Shown here piece after piece: positions 25,148 to 34,346 of a stretch of 64,000 nt of DNA (the stretch's first letter is position 1; every line of letters begins with the position of its first letter). The position numbers and the translations under genes were made by a program. Source of the DNA: Spirochaetae bacterium HGW-Spirochaetae-1 (GTDB lineage: Bacteria > Spirochaetota > UBA4802 > UBA5550); assembly GCA_002839375.1 (NCBI GenBank), contig PGXY01000002.1:312392-376391 (forward strand), written 5' to 3'. Below the pieces are notes generated by a model. It was not told where the DNA came from. It made no database searches and was given only the letters and a program-made list of their open reading frames with translations.

Positions 25148-26221
25148 ATGAGTAATCGTCTGTCCAGAGCGATACATACACTGAAAAAAAAGGCCAGGCT
25201 TCCCTACCTGGTTACGGATATTTGCAATATTCGCTACCTGACGGGATTTTCCGGTTCCTATGCCTGGCTCCTGCTGAATGAAGGACGATCATTTTTTATC
25301 TCAGACTCACGGTACGAGGAATACGCCAGGAGCATCCTGCCTAAATCCGTAGCGTTTACACTGCAGAAGGGGGATATCTTTTCTCTTCTGAAAGGGATGA
25401 TTAAAGATAACGGATTTCAGCAGGTATACCTGGAGGAACAGGCTCTGACCCTGTCAACATACCTGCAAATGAGAAAGGAGCTGCGAGGAACAAAGATCAT
25501 CCCCGGCGAAAATGAAATTAATATCCTGAGAATGGAAAAGGATGCAACGGAACTGCCAATACTGCGCAAGGCGGCGGAAATAACAGACCGCTGTTTTAAT
25601 CACCTGCTTAAGTTCATAAAACCCGGCATATATGAGTGGGATATCGCCGTGGAAATAGAACATTTTTACCGCCAGAACGGCTGCCGCAAGACATCCTTTG
25701 ATTCCATTGTAGCATCAGGACATGGCTCCTCCATGCCTCACTACGAGACATCCATGAAAAAAAAGGTGAGGGCCGGGGATGTCATTCTCATTGATATGGG
25801 CTGCACCTATGAGGGGTATAATTCAGACTTGACAAGAACCATATTTCTCAATAGCATTGATGCTGAGATTGAAAAAATCTATCACATCGTACGGGAGGCT
25901 CAGGAACAGGCCATTGCAGCAGTCAGAGCCGGTATCACCACGGGAAAGCTGGACAGTGCGGCCCGTGATTACATTGCATCCCGGGGATACGGTGAAAATT
26001 TCGGTCACAGCCTGGGACACGGGCTTGGCATGGAAGTTCATGAGCTGCCCGCTATCAAAAAAAACGGGAGCCTTCGCCTTAAAAAAAATATGGCCATCAC
26101 CATTGAGCCGGGCATTTATCTGCCGGGTCTTGGCGGTGTCCGCATAGAAGATATGGTCCTGGTTACTTCCAGGGGTCACGAGGTCCTCACGGGATCGAAC
26201 AAAGACATAATTGTAATATAG
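25148..26221 (+). CDS. M24-family Xaa-Pro aminopeptidase
   Basis: The 357-residue enzyme has the creatinase-like N-terminal domain (about 1-130) and the pita-bread metallopeptidase domain. The five metal ligands are visible in IDMGCTYEGYNSDLTRTIFL (two Asp), HSLGHGLGMEVHE (His), IEPGIYL (Glu) and VRIEDMVL (Glu). It should remove N-terminal residues before proline using two metal ions in the cytoplasm. It heads a cluster with efp nine bases downstream, a common arrangement. Confidence 0.93.
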   Translation: MSNRLSRAIHTLKKKARLPYLVTDICNIRYLTGFSGSYAWLLLNEGRSFFISDSRYEEYARSILPKSVAFTLQKGDIFSLLKGMIKDNGFQQVYLEEQALTLSTYLQMRKELRGTKIIPGENEINILRMEKDATELPILRKAAEITDRCFNHLLKFIKPGIYEWDIAVEIEHFYRQNGCRKTSFDSIVASGHGSSMPHYETSMKKKVRAGDVILIDMGCTYEGYNSDLTRTIFLNSIDAEIEKIYHIVREAQEQAIAAVRAGITTGKLDSAARDYIASRGYGENFGHSLGHGLGMEVHELPAIKKNGSLRLKKNMAITIEPGIYLPGLGGVRIEDMVLVTSRGHEVLTGSNKDIIVI

Positions 26222-26230
26222 AGGTAGACA

Positions 26231-26794
26231 ATGATATCAAGTAATGATTTACGGAAAGGTGTCGTCATCAAAATGGAAGGCGAACTTTTCTCGGTTATCG
26301 AATTTCTCCATGTGAAGCCCGGAAAAGGTGGCGCCTTTGTAAGGACGAAACTCAGAAACGTGAAAAAAGGAACAGTTATTGATAGAACCATCCGCGCCGG
26401 TGAAAAACTGGAAGATGTTCGCCTGGAAAAAAGGCCCATGCAATATCTTTATGACGAAGGGGATACCCTTGTATTCATGGATACGGAGTCATTTGAACAG
26501 ATCTCCATAGCCAAGGATGCCATCGGTAATTATCTCCAGTACCTCAAAGAAGAGGACGTGGTGGATATTACTATTTATGAAGAACTGCCCATCGCCATTG
26601 AGCCCCCCGCCTCGGTTATACTGAAGGTTACTTATGCGGAACCGGGAGCCAAAGGGGACACTGCCACAAACGTAACGAAACCTGTGCAGGTGGAGACCGG
26701 GACGGAAGTCAAGGTTCCTCTTTTCATTAACCAGGGTGATTATATCAAGATTAACACTGAAACCGGTGAGTATTTAGAGCGGGTAAAAAAATAA
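26231..26794 (+). CDS. efp: Elongation factor P
   Basis: The 187-residue protein is a full-length EF-P with three OB-like domains. It helps ribosomes stalled at polyproline stretches. The tip loop of domain I is HVKPGKGGAF, with Lys at the position that is beta-lysylated or otherwise modified in many bacteria; no modification gene is present nearby. Its stop overlaps the start of the next gene as TAATG. Confidence 0.95.
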   Translation: MISSNDLRKGVVIKMEGELFSVIEFLHVKPGKGGAFVRTKLRNVKKGTVIDRTIRAGEKLEDVRLEKRPMQYLYDEGDTLVFMDTESFEQISIAKDAIGNYLQYLKEEDVVDITIYEELPIAIEPPASVILKVTYAEPGAKGDTATNVTKPVQVETGTEVKVPLFINQGDYIKINTETGEYLERVKK

Positions 26795-27024
26795 TGGAAT
26801 TCCTGTCTAATCTGGCGAACTGGGCGAATGAACATCCGGGACAGGCCCTGGGGGCCTTGCTCGGATTTATCATCGGTATACTGATCCTTCTTTTCGGGCC
26901 GGTGAAAACTTTCCTGGTGATAATACTTTCTTTGACAGGCCTTATAATCGGGAAAATGCTCGATGACAGGATTTCCGTCAAAGATGAAATAAGAGGCCTG
27001 TTTAAACGCGACAGGCGGGATTGA
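26794..27024 (+). CDS. DUF2273-like small membrane protein
   Basis: The 76-residue protein has a short amphipathic start (NLANWANEHPGQALGALLG), two close membrane spans and a basic tail (RGLFKRDRRD). This matches the DUF2273 pattern, often encoded near alkaline-shock (Asp23) proteins in Firmicutes. It overlaps the efp stop by one base and so is translationally coupled to it. No Asp23 gene is present. The function is unknown. Confidence 0.75.
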   Translation: MEFLSNLANWANEHPGQALGALLGFIIGILILLFGPVKTFLVIILSLTGLIIGKMLDDRISVKDEIRGLFKRDRRD

Positions 27025-27044
27025 AGATGCCGGGTAAATAAGCT

Positions 27045-28241
27045 GTGAAGTCACAAGCCGGTCATTTCCAATTCATCCAGGAAGCCTACAGGTCACTTCA
27101 GAAGAAGCGGTACCAGGAAGCCCTGGTCCTGCTGGAAAATGTACTCTCCGCCAGGCCCGACGATCCTTATCCCTATTTCCTTATCTCCGTGGTGTACCTC
27201 TTCTCCGATAAATTCGACCGCGCCCATGGCATCATGGACAGGCTGAAGCGTGTGAATCCCGATTACCTTCCCCTGGTGCAGCTACAGGCTTTCCTGTATT
27301 TGAAATCCGCCACGAGTTATGAAAGCGCCATGGCACGGTATATGGAACTGGTGGAAAAGTATCCCGCCGATCATAAGCTGAACAGGGCCCTGCAGTCCGT
27401 GAGGAAGATCAGTGACTTCGCTCAGTTGCAGAAACATGCCCGCCTCCAGGATTTTGTCGACATCCCACAGCCGTCCAAACCACGTCTGATAAAAACGGTT
27501 AAATCGGGAATCCATACCCGACTTCCGGGAAGAGGAGAAAGGCGGTTCAAAATACGGCTCCCGCTTCTCGCTGGTATTTCTGCCATCGTGATTGTCGCGG
27601 CTTTACTTACATTCTTTGCGCTCCGTGATACATCACCGTGGCAGGCCATTGTATCGGCTGGGAAAAATCTGAATACCGATACGGTGGATAAAATATACCT
27701 GGGGGAACCGGGGTATTCCCTTCTTAACCCTGTCAGTCGTGAAAAACCCCTGGAGTTTTATTATTCCAACCACGATGTCGTGACCGATTTTGAAAAGGCT
27801 AAGCGGCTCATCAAGGACGGCCGGTACAATGAGGCCCTGTTGATACTGAATCGGCTCAATAACAGTAATGCCCGTTTTACCGTGAAGGAAAAATTTGAAT
27901 TTCTCATTAAATTCATAGTCGATATGGAAGACCGCGTTTTTGAAAATATTCCCTACAATACGCTCAGGAGCAAACTGCATCTGTATCGCGGGTTTGCCCT
28001 GAACTGGGAAGGGAAAATAACCAATCTGAAAAACACCCGGTCGAGCCAGAGTTTTACGCTTCTCATCGATTATAAAAATAATGATATCTTCTCAGGGATC
28101 GCCGATGTCTACTCCGCTACCCCGTACCCTGATCTGGCCAATGGAGACCTGGTAACTCTCAGGGGTGTTTTTGTCAATACCATGGGAGATGATCAGCGTT
28201 TATATGTTGTCGCCCATGATGTAAAGAAAAACAATAAGTAA
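27045..28241 (+). CDS. TPR-repeat protein with one membrane span
   Basis: The 398-residue protein has N-terminal tetratricopeptide repeats (about 10-130, such as ALVLLENVLSARPDDPYPYF and YMELVEKYPADHKLNRALQ). One membrane helix follows (about 175-195, LLAGISAIVIVAALLTFFAL), with an outside domain to the end that includes more TPR-like helices (ALLILNRLNNSNARF) and an OB-like strand region. The TPR part would face the cytoplasm and the C-terminus the periplasm. The start is a GTG at 27045. It is the last gene of the pepQ-like/efp cluster by spacing. The partner is unknown. Confidence 0.72.
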   Translation: MKSQAGHFQFIQEAYRSLQKKRYQEALVLLENVLSARPDDPYPYFLISVVYLFSDKFDRAHGIMDRLKRVNPDYLPLVQLQAFLYLKSATSYESAMARYMELVEKYPADHKLNRALQSVRKISDFAQLQKHARLQDFVDIPQPSKPRLIKTVKSGIHTRLPGRGERRFKIRLPLLAGISAIVIVAALLTFFALRDTSPWQAIVSAGKNLNTDTVDKIYLGEPGYSLLNPVSREKPLEFYYSNHDVVTDFEKAKRLIKDGRYNEALLILNRLNNSNARFTVKEKFEFLIKFIVDMEDRVFENIPYNTLRSKLHLYRGFALNWEGKITNLKNTRSSQSFTLLIDYKNNDIFSGIADVYSATPYPDLANGDLVTLRGVFVNTMGDDQRLYVVAHDVKKNNK

Positions 28242-28316
28242 GCACTAAAATACTTAAATAGTATTGACAATATCGATTCTAAATCCTCTATGGTGCTGTA
28301 TGAGAGGAAATTATCC

Positions 28317-28808
28317 ATGGAAACGGTAAGTATACACGAAAAAAAGAAGCAGCGGAAAAAAACACTCTTTCTTCTATATACTTTCTTCCTCATGTGTATT
28401 GCAAAACTCTGGTTTACCATGTTCATCCTTTTCGCCTTTGCTGTTATTCTCACTGCCTTTCAGGGAAGAGCCGGTTATTGTGCCTATTACTGTCCCATGG
28501 CAACGCTTCAGCAGGGTTTTTACAGAAAAAAGAAACATTTTCATATACGAAAGAAATGGATGACGGAAGTGTTCTTTTATACAATGACAATCATTTTCTG
28601 GGGAGGAGCGGTATCTATGGCCTGGTTCTTCAGGGACAGGCCTCTGACGTTATGGATTGCCATGCTGCAGCTTATGATGGCAATGCTCTTAATCGCCCTG
28701 CTCTCACAAAGCCTTTTCGGCAAGGGATTTTTCTGCGGGAACCTTTGTCCCCTGCGTATCCCCGTGCTTAAAAATATAATCAGGATACGGAGAAGTCTTG
28801 GCCTGTGA
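28317..28808 (+). CDS. Short NapH/NosR-like iron-sulfur membrane protein
   Basis: The 163-residue protein has four membrane segments and two CX3CP motifs, CAYYCPMATL and CGNLCPLRIP, each preceded by a G-rich turn (GRAGY, GKGFF). This is the membrane core of the NapH/NosR/CcoG-type electron carriers, but the usual C-terminal 4Fe-4S ferredoxin domain is missing, so it is about half the normal length. It could take electrons from the quinone pool. The ATG at 28317 has an AGGAAA site; an earlier in-frame ATG at 28290 has none. It is convergent with malQ. Confidence 0.75.
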   Translation: METVSIHEKKKQRKKTLFLLYTFFLMCIAKLWFTMFILFAFAVILTAFQGRAGYCAYYCPMATLQQGFYRKKKHFHIRKKWMTEVFFYTMTIIFWGGAVSMAWFFRDRPLTLWIAMLQLMMAMLLIALLSQSLFGKGFFCGNLCPLRIPVLKNIIRIRRSLGL

Positions 28809-28823
28809 AAAGACCGGTACGTA

Positions 28824-30383
28824 TCAAGAATTCTCCCCGCCGTTTTTATCCGTATCTCCTGCAGGGACCCTGTTGTACATGACGGCAATTTGCCTGAGTT
28901 TCCCCGCCGAACCGGGTTTAATGCATGACCCGGTAAGCTTCCAGAGCCAGTTTCCCTCCACGGTGCCGGGCCTGTTCATGCGGAATTCTCCGCCGTAGCC
29001 CAGGATGTCCTGCATGGGAATGATTACCAGGCGTGCCGTTGAACGATATGCCGCTTTGATGAAATGTCGGTGCATGTCGCTGTAATCGCTTATGTCCAGG
29101 TAATCCAGGATATAAGCGCGGGTAGTATCATTGATTTCAGTGCCGTAGAACCATCCGTTGGTTGTGTTATTGTCGTGTGTTCCGGTATAGAGTACGCAAT
29201 GGGGATTTTCTATATTCTGAGGCAGATAACTGTTCCTGCTGTTCCAGTCGAAGGCGAATTGCAGAATTTTCATGCCGGGAAGCCCAAACCCGTCGCGGAG
29301 CTGCTCAACCTCGGGGGTGATGACGCCAAGGTCCTCGGCAATGAGGGGAAGGTCTCCCAGTTCTTTCTTAAGGCCCTGGAAAAAGGGAAGGCCCGGTCCG
29401 GGAACCCATTTGCCATTAATAGCCGTCGGCTCATCGGCCGGGATGGCCCAATATGATTCAAATCCACGGAAGTGATCGATGCGGAGGATATCGACCTGTC
29501 CCGTTAAATGTTTTATCCGCTTGACCCACCACTGGAAGGTGATTTCATTCAGACTTTCATCGCGGTTCAGCCACCGGTACAGGGGATTTCCCCAGCGTTG
29601 GCCCGTTTCACTGAAATAGTCAGGCGGGACGCCTGAAACGGCCGCTGGTTTCCCCGATTCCTCGTCGAGTTGAAATAGTTCCGGATGAGCCCAGGCATCG
29701 GCTCCCTCCAGGGTTACATAGATGGGGATGTCGCCGATTATCCCGATGCCCCTGTTGTTGCAGTATTCCTTGAGTTCCCGCCACTGGGTATAAAAAACAT
29801 ACTGAAGAAATTTCTGGAATCGTATCTGTCTGAAGAGGCTGTGATTGTAATCGTCTATTATACCCGGGCTGTGTCGGGAAATGCTGGGCTCCCATTCCAT
29901 CCAGTTATTGGTGCCGAAATGATCGGCCAGAGCGGCGAACAGGGCGTAATCGTCGAGCCAGTAGGATTCATAATAGCAGAAGTTTTCGAAATCCTCCAGC
30001 TCCTTTTCGGAAGCATTGCCGAAAAATTTTTCCGAAGCTTTTTGAAGCAATACAGTTTTTTCCTCAAGGGCCTTTTCGAAGTCAATCGTATTCCCATCGA
30101 TGCAGGCACTTTCCGGGAGAGACGGCCCGAACCATTTATTTTCCGATAACTTTTCCAGGCTGATACAGTGCCAGTTCCCGGCAAAGGTTGATGTTGAGGC
30201 GTAAGGGGAATAGGCCATGCCGGGAGATACGGGACCCAGGGGCAGTATCTGCCAGTAGGTCATGCCGCTTTCTATCAGAAAGTCGGCAAACCGGAAGGCC
30301 TCGACTCCCAGTGTGCCGATCCCCCGTGTTCCGGGAAGGCTCGTTAAATGCAGTAGAACTCCGCAGGTTCTTTTCAGGTCCAT
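28824..30383 (-). CDS. malQ: 4-alpha-glucanotransferase (amylomaltase)
   Basis: The 519-residue GH77 enzyme transfers maltodextrin segments between glucans in the cytoplasm. It has the family motifs RTCGVLLHLTSLPG, LRIDHFRGFESYWAIP (nucleophile Asp), LIAEDLGVI (acid/base Glu) and TGTHDNNTT (third catalytic Asp). Its ATG follows directly after the stop of the UPF0182 gene, without a spacer, implying coupling. No other glycogen gene is here. Confidence 0.95.
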   Translation of the reverse strand: MDLKRTCGVLLHLTSLPGTRGIGTLGVEAFRFADFLIESGMTYWQILPLGPVSPGMAYSPYASTSTFAGNWHCISLEKLSENKWFGPSLPESACIDGNTIDFEKALEEKTVLLQKASEKFFGNASEKELEDFENFCYYESYWLDDYALFAALADHFGTNNWMEWEPSISRHSPGIIDDYNHSLFRQIRFQKFLQYVFYTQWRELKEYCNNRGIGIIGDIPIYVTLEGADAWAHPELFQLDEESGKPAAVSGVPPDYFSETGQRWGNPLYRWLNRDESLNEITFQWWVKRIKHLTGQVDILRIDHFRGFESYWAIPADEPTAINGKWVPGPGLPFFQGLKKELGDLPLIAEDLGVITPEVEQLRDGFGLPGMKILQFAFDWNSRNSYLPQNIENPHCVLYTGTHDNNTTNGWFYGTEINDTTRAYILDYLDISDYSDMHRHFIKAAYRSTARLVIIPMQDILGYGGEFRMNRPGTVEGNWLWKLTGSCIKPGSAGKLRQIAVMYNRVPAGDTDKNGGENS

Positions 30384-33104
30384 TTAATTCCTGATGTTCT
30401 TCATCATGGTGAGGACATCTTTCAGGTTTTTCAGTTCTTCACCGTACTGTTTCCAGTTACCGTCGCGCATGCTCTGCTCTGCCCGGGTATAGTGAGTGTA
30501 GGCCTTTCCTGCCAGGTCCTTTATACGCTCGGCGTACGTTCCCCGGGAGTCCTCCTCGATCATGTAGGTCAGAGAACCGGAATAGAATATTTTTTCTATC
30601 GCCGTGTTCAGGTCCTTTTCCATGACTATTTTGTCGTCGAATGATACGATAACTCGTTTCAGTTCCGGCATTTCGCTCGTTTCTGCCTTGAGGTACAGGG
30701 GTTCAATAAACAGCAGTGATTCCTCAATGGGGATGACCAGCATGTTTCCCCGGATGACTCCCGATCCCTTTTGCCCCCACAGGGTGAGCTGTTTTGATAT
30801 TTCAGCATCCTGATCAATGCGGGCCTCGATCTGCAGAGGGCCGTAGCTGAGTTTTTCCTTGGGAAGAGTGTACAACTGCAACTGACCGTAATCGGGCATA
30901 TCGCATTTGGCAGTCATGAAGCCGATCATGTTATTTTTCTTATAGGGAGTAAAGGGAATAGTGAGGATGAATTCACTCACTTTTTCGCCGGGAAGCCTGG
31001 TGACCAGGTAGTAGCTTCGCACTTCCTCTTCGTTCCCTTCATAGACCTGGCGCGCGATATGCCAGGCGTCCTCGTTGTTGTAAAACATGTTAGGGTCCGT
31101 CATGTGATATCTCAGGAGCATGCTGGACTGTACTTCGAACATTGCTGCAGCATACCGTACATGAGACTGAAGATCCGGCGACATCTCGCTGATTTTTTTA
31201 AAGAAACCGGGGAACATGCCCATGTAGGTCTTGATGATGGGGTCCTTCTCATCGACGACATAATAATTGATGGTGCCATTGTAGGCGTCCACGGTTATCT
31301 TTACGGAATTACGGATGTAGTTGATTTCCTTCCTCGCAACTTTGACGGTCATGGAATAGGGGAACCGGTCCGAGACCGTATAGGCGTCTATCATCCAGTA
31401 CATCTTTCCTTCAGAGAGGACTATATAAGGGTCGCTGTCGATTTCAAGGAAGGGTGTCAGGGTCTGGACCATGTCCAGAATGTTCCTCCGGTAGAGGATG
31501 CGGCTCTCTCTGGTGATAGCCTGCGATATGAGGATGTTTATATCTTTGAAGGAAAGGGCGAACATGATTCTTTTGAAGAACGAATCCAGGACCGTACCAC
31601 CGTTCCCCTGGTATGTGGTGTACTTATTTTCATCACCCGAGGGATAGTCGAATTCTCCGGGTTTGATATTGGTCTTTGTTATGACGTAGGAGTTGTTGTG
31701 CTCGCCATAATATATCTCGGGTCGGTCAATTTTAATGCCGATGTCGTTTTTGGGAGGGATGTCATATACAACCATCTCCGGCTGTCCCTCGGAGGTAATC
31801 CTGTCGACCCTGCTCATTACCAGGCCGTAACCGTGGGTATACATAAGTTGCCTGTTCTGCCAGGTCTGACCGGCTTTACTGATATTGTCAATGGACAGTT
31901 CCCGTGCGGAAAGGTTGAAAGCGGTCTTTTTACCGTTAACGATATAGCGGTCAACGTCCACATCATTGAAATAGTAATAGGGTTTTAGTTCCTGGAGCTG
32001 TTTGTAGGTCTGTTTCAGTGGACGCCAGTCCCAGAGGCGGATATTTTCTACGAGTTCCCTGTTTTTCTGAATGTCCCGGTAGGTGAGATTCTTTTTATTG
32101 GGAAATTCAATTTCTTTTATTTTATCTATTCCGTAGGCAATCCGGGTAAATTTTATATTATGCTCGATGAAAGGCTTTTCCTTTTCAAGTTCGTTGGGGT
32201 CCACGACAAAGCGCTGTTGCAGGGAGGGATATATCGTCCCTATTATGAAATAGGCCGGCAGCAGGGCGGCCAGCACGATGAGGGGCAGCTTGAAACTCCG
32301 TTTGAAAATATTAAAAAGAAGAAGAGCAGCAGCTATAAAGGATATTATCATGGCCACATTATATGCCAGGAGATTGGCATTGACGGCCGTATAACCAGCG
32401 CCGAAAAATTTTCCTTTCTGTTCAAAGAGAAGCTCGTATGCAGAAAGACGGTATCCCAGGCCGTTAAGGAATACTATGGAGCCCAGCAGGGTTGATATAT
32501 GGGCACGGGCAAAAAGGGAAAATTCAAAACTTCCCTGCTGCACCAGTATCCCCCCGTTTAAAAAATGAAAGAAGAGGGAAAATCCCGATATGAGGACCAG
32601 TGAACTCATAAACCAGCCGTAGAGGAACTTGTAAAAAGGAAGTGAGAATACATAGAAGCTGATGTTCTTATGGAAAATCGGGTCCGTGGGAAATCCTTCA
32701 AAGGAAACCCCGTGCCGGAACAGAAGGAACTCCTTCCAGAAAGCTGAGCCGGCGCTGCCCATTATAATGCCCACGGTGACAACTCCCAGAGCCAGCAGAA
32801 TAAAAAGAGCCCTGCGGGGCGATCCCAGAACGGGTATCTGCAGCCTGTCCAGTATATTGTTGGTAAAAATACGTCCCTTGCCGCCCAGAGCCCGTATCAG
32901 CAGGAAGTTGAGGAAGAACAACAGGATAAAGAAAATGGTAAAGGCGGCACCCACATTGAATTTCGAGAAGAAGAGTACCCAGAATATATTGAGCCCTTTA
33001 TTGATATCGAACCATTCATAATTTATATAAAATTCCGACATTGATCCCAGCGAAAAATATAGGACGATAAAGATTCCCAAAAACCATAATACCTTTTTGT
33101 TCAT
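30384..33104 (-). CDS. UPF0182 family membrane protein
   Basis: This 906-residue protein belongs to the large UPF0182 (COG1615) family. Seven membrane helices occupy about residues 1-300, followed by a long outward domain with many family-typical stretches (QRFVVDPNELEKEKPFIEHNIKFTR, YGLVMSRVDRITSEGQPEMV, LRYHMTDPNMFYNNEDAWHIA). The function of the family is not known. The start is ATG 33104, with AGGAG seven bases upstream. malQ begins directly after its stop. Confidence 0.92.
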   Translation of the reverse strand: MNKKVLWFLGIFIVLYFSLGSMSEFYINYEWFDINKGLNIFWVLFFSKFNVGAAFTIFFILLFFLNFLLIRALGGKGRIFTNNILDRLQIPVLGSPRRALFILLALGVVTVGIIMGSAGSAFWKEFLLFRHGVSFEGFPTDPIFHKNISFYVFSLPFYKFLYGWFMSSLVLISGFSLFFHFLNGGILVQQGSFEFSLFARAHISTLLGSIVFLNGLGYRLSAYELLFEQKGKFFGAGYTAVNANLLAYNVAMIISFIAAALLLFNIFKRSFKLPLIVLAALLPAYFIIGTIYPSLQQRFVVDPNELEKEKPFIEHNIKFTRIAYGIDKIKEIEFPNKKNLTYRDIQKNRELVENIRLWDWRPLKQTYKQLQELKPYYYFNDVDVDRYIVNGKKTAFNLSARELSIDNISKAGQTWQNRQLMYTHGYGLVMSRVDRITSEGQPEMVVYDIPPKNDIGIKIDRPEIYYGEHNNSYVITKTNIKPGEFDYPSGDENKYTTYQGNGGTVLDSFFKRIMFALSFKDINILISQAITRESRILYRRNILDMVQTLTPFLEIDSDPYIVLSEGKMYWMIDAYTVSDRFPYSMTVKVARKEINYIRNSVKITVDAYNGTINYYVVDEKDPIIKTYMGMFPGFFKKISEMSPDLQSHVRYAAAMFEVQSSMLLRYHMTDPNMFYNNEDAWHIARQVYEGNEEEVRSYYLVTRLPGEKVSEFILTIPFTPYKKNNMIGFMTAKCDMPDYGQLQLYTLPKEKLSYGPLQIEARIDQDAEISKQLTLWGQKGSGVIRGNMLVIPIEESLLFIEPLYLKAETSEMPELKRVIVSFDDKIVMEKDLNTAIEKIFYSGSLTYMIEEDSRGTYAERIKDLAGKAYTHYTRAEQSMRDGNWKQYGEELKNLKDVLTMMKNIRN

Positions 33105-33369
33105 GCCATGTCTCCTGTTATTATGTATCAATTACGATGGTCCCGGGATTGCGGAAGCTCCCGGCAAAGATGCTGAAGATTGATATAATAATATCAAACC
33201 CTCCATGTGTCAATCCTTAATGACAATATAATACGGTTAAAACGGCAAGGAAAATATATTTGCAATTCCCGGACCATTGTTGCATAGTGTATGCATTGGC
33301 AGTCAAATCCCTGTCACCAGGCAAGCTGCGGGTTATCCATCGTAAATAAAATGAGAAGGGGTGCAAAGA

Positions 33370-34323
33370 ATGAAGGAATTGATGCAATATGACTCCAGGG
33401 AGTATACGCTGCATCGATGCCTGGAGCTTAAAAATACCAGGAAAGTCTTTGTAATCTTTTCCACCCTGGGGGAACGGGAGGCCGATCTTATATATGATAA
33501 AATTTCGTTGCTCAGGAAGGAAACGGGCGCTTTTATCGATAAAATAATTCTTTCCCACCGGAGAACAGGCGAGACTGAAGAACGGACCGAGCAACGGGCC
33601 CGGGAAGCGGATCCCGGGACGGCAATACTCATCTGCAATAATCTTTCTGTACCCGACATGGGAGGGGAAAGAGGGAAGGGTGCCGATATGCGCAGGACCC
33701 TGTACCATGTCAATAGCCATGCAAAGGAACTGGGCGCAAGCAGCGATTCGGTCATAATCTTCCTCGACGCAGATGTGGTGCAGGAGTATTTCGGCTCCCA
33801 TTTTGTTCTGGGCCTGGGGGGGGCCGTGCTGCAGGGGCATGATTTTGCCAAGGCCAGTTTCTGGCGGGCCATGGGCAGGGTTAAAAAATTCGTTGCGCAG
33901 CCCCTCTACTCCGTCATCGAGCACGAAACCCTTGATCAGCTGCGCATGTTTGCATATCCTCTTTCCGGCGAGGTGGCAGGCTCCCTGGAGTTTTTCAACA
34001 GCGTTCATTTCTGGCAGATCTACGGCGTGGAAACGGGAATCAATATAGACGCATGCTTTCGCAGCTACAGCGTGGCCGACGTGAACCTGGGCCTGTACGA
34101 TCATGAACATCACGGCGAAGTCAATATTCAGAAGATGGCCTTTGGTATAATGAGGACATACCTGAAGCAGCTTCAGGACTACGGCATTCTTGAACTTCAT
34201 CACGGGGCCAGGATTTCAGATTCTTTCAGTGCTATGTTTATCGACGAAAAGGGGGAGAGGCAGTCCATGGACTATGACCTCACGGAAATAAAATATGAGC
34301 CGCTTAAGAATGTTCTGGATTAA
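33370..34323 (+). CDS. Glucosyl-3-phosphoglycerate-synthase-like glycosyltransferase
   Basis: The 317-residue protein is GT-A folded, with the metal-binding DxD as VIIFLDADVV (about residue 135) and family-like blocks GGERGKGADMRRTLYHV, MGRVKKFVAQPL, YPLSGEVAGSLEFF and IYGVETGINIDACF. These match the GpgS-like group, which joins glucose to 3-phosphoglycerate on the way to glucosylglycerate, a compatible solute. A mannosyl variant is equally possible. No phosphatase gene follows. ATG 33370 is used, with AAGGGG upstream; a GTG three codons earlier is the alternative. Confidence 0.75.
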   Translation: MKELMQYDSREYTLHRCLELKNTRKVFVIFSTLGEREADLIYDKISLLRKETGAFIDKIILSHRRTGETEERTEQRAREADPGTAILICNNLSVPDMGGERGKGADMRRTLYHVNSHAKELGASSDSVIIFLDADVVQEYFGSHFVLGLGGAVLQGHDFAKASFWRAMGRVKKFVAQPLYSVIEHETLDQLRMFAYPLSGEVAGSLEFFNSVHFWQIYGVETGINIDACFRSYSVADVNLGLYDHEHHGEVNIQKMAFGIMRTYLKQLQDYGILELHHGARISDSFSAMFIDEKGERQSMDYDLTEIKYEPLKNVLD

Positions 34324-34346
34324 ACAAATACGATGCGTGAACAGCT

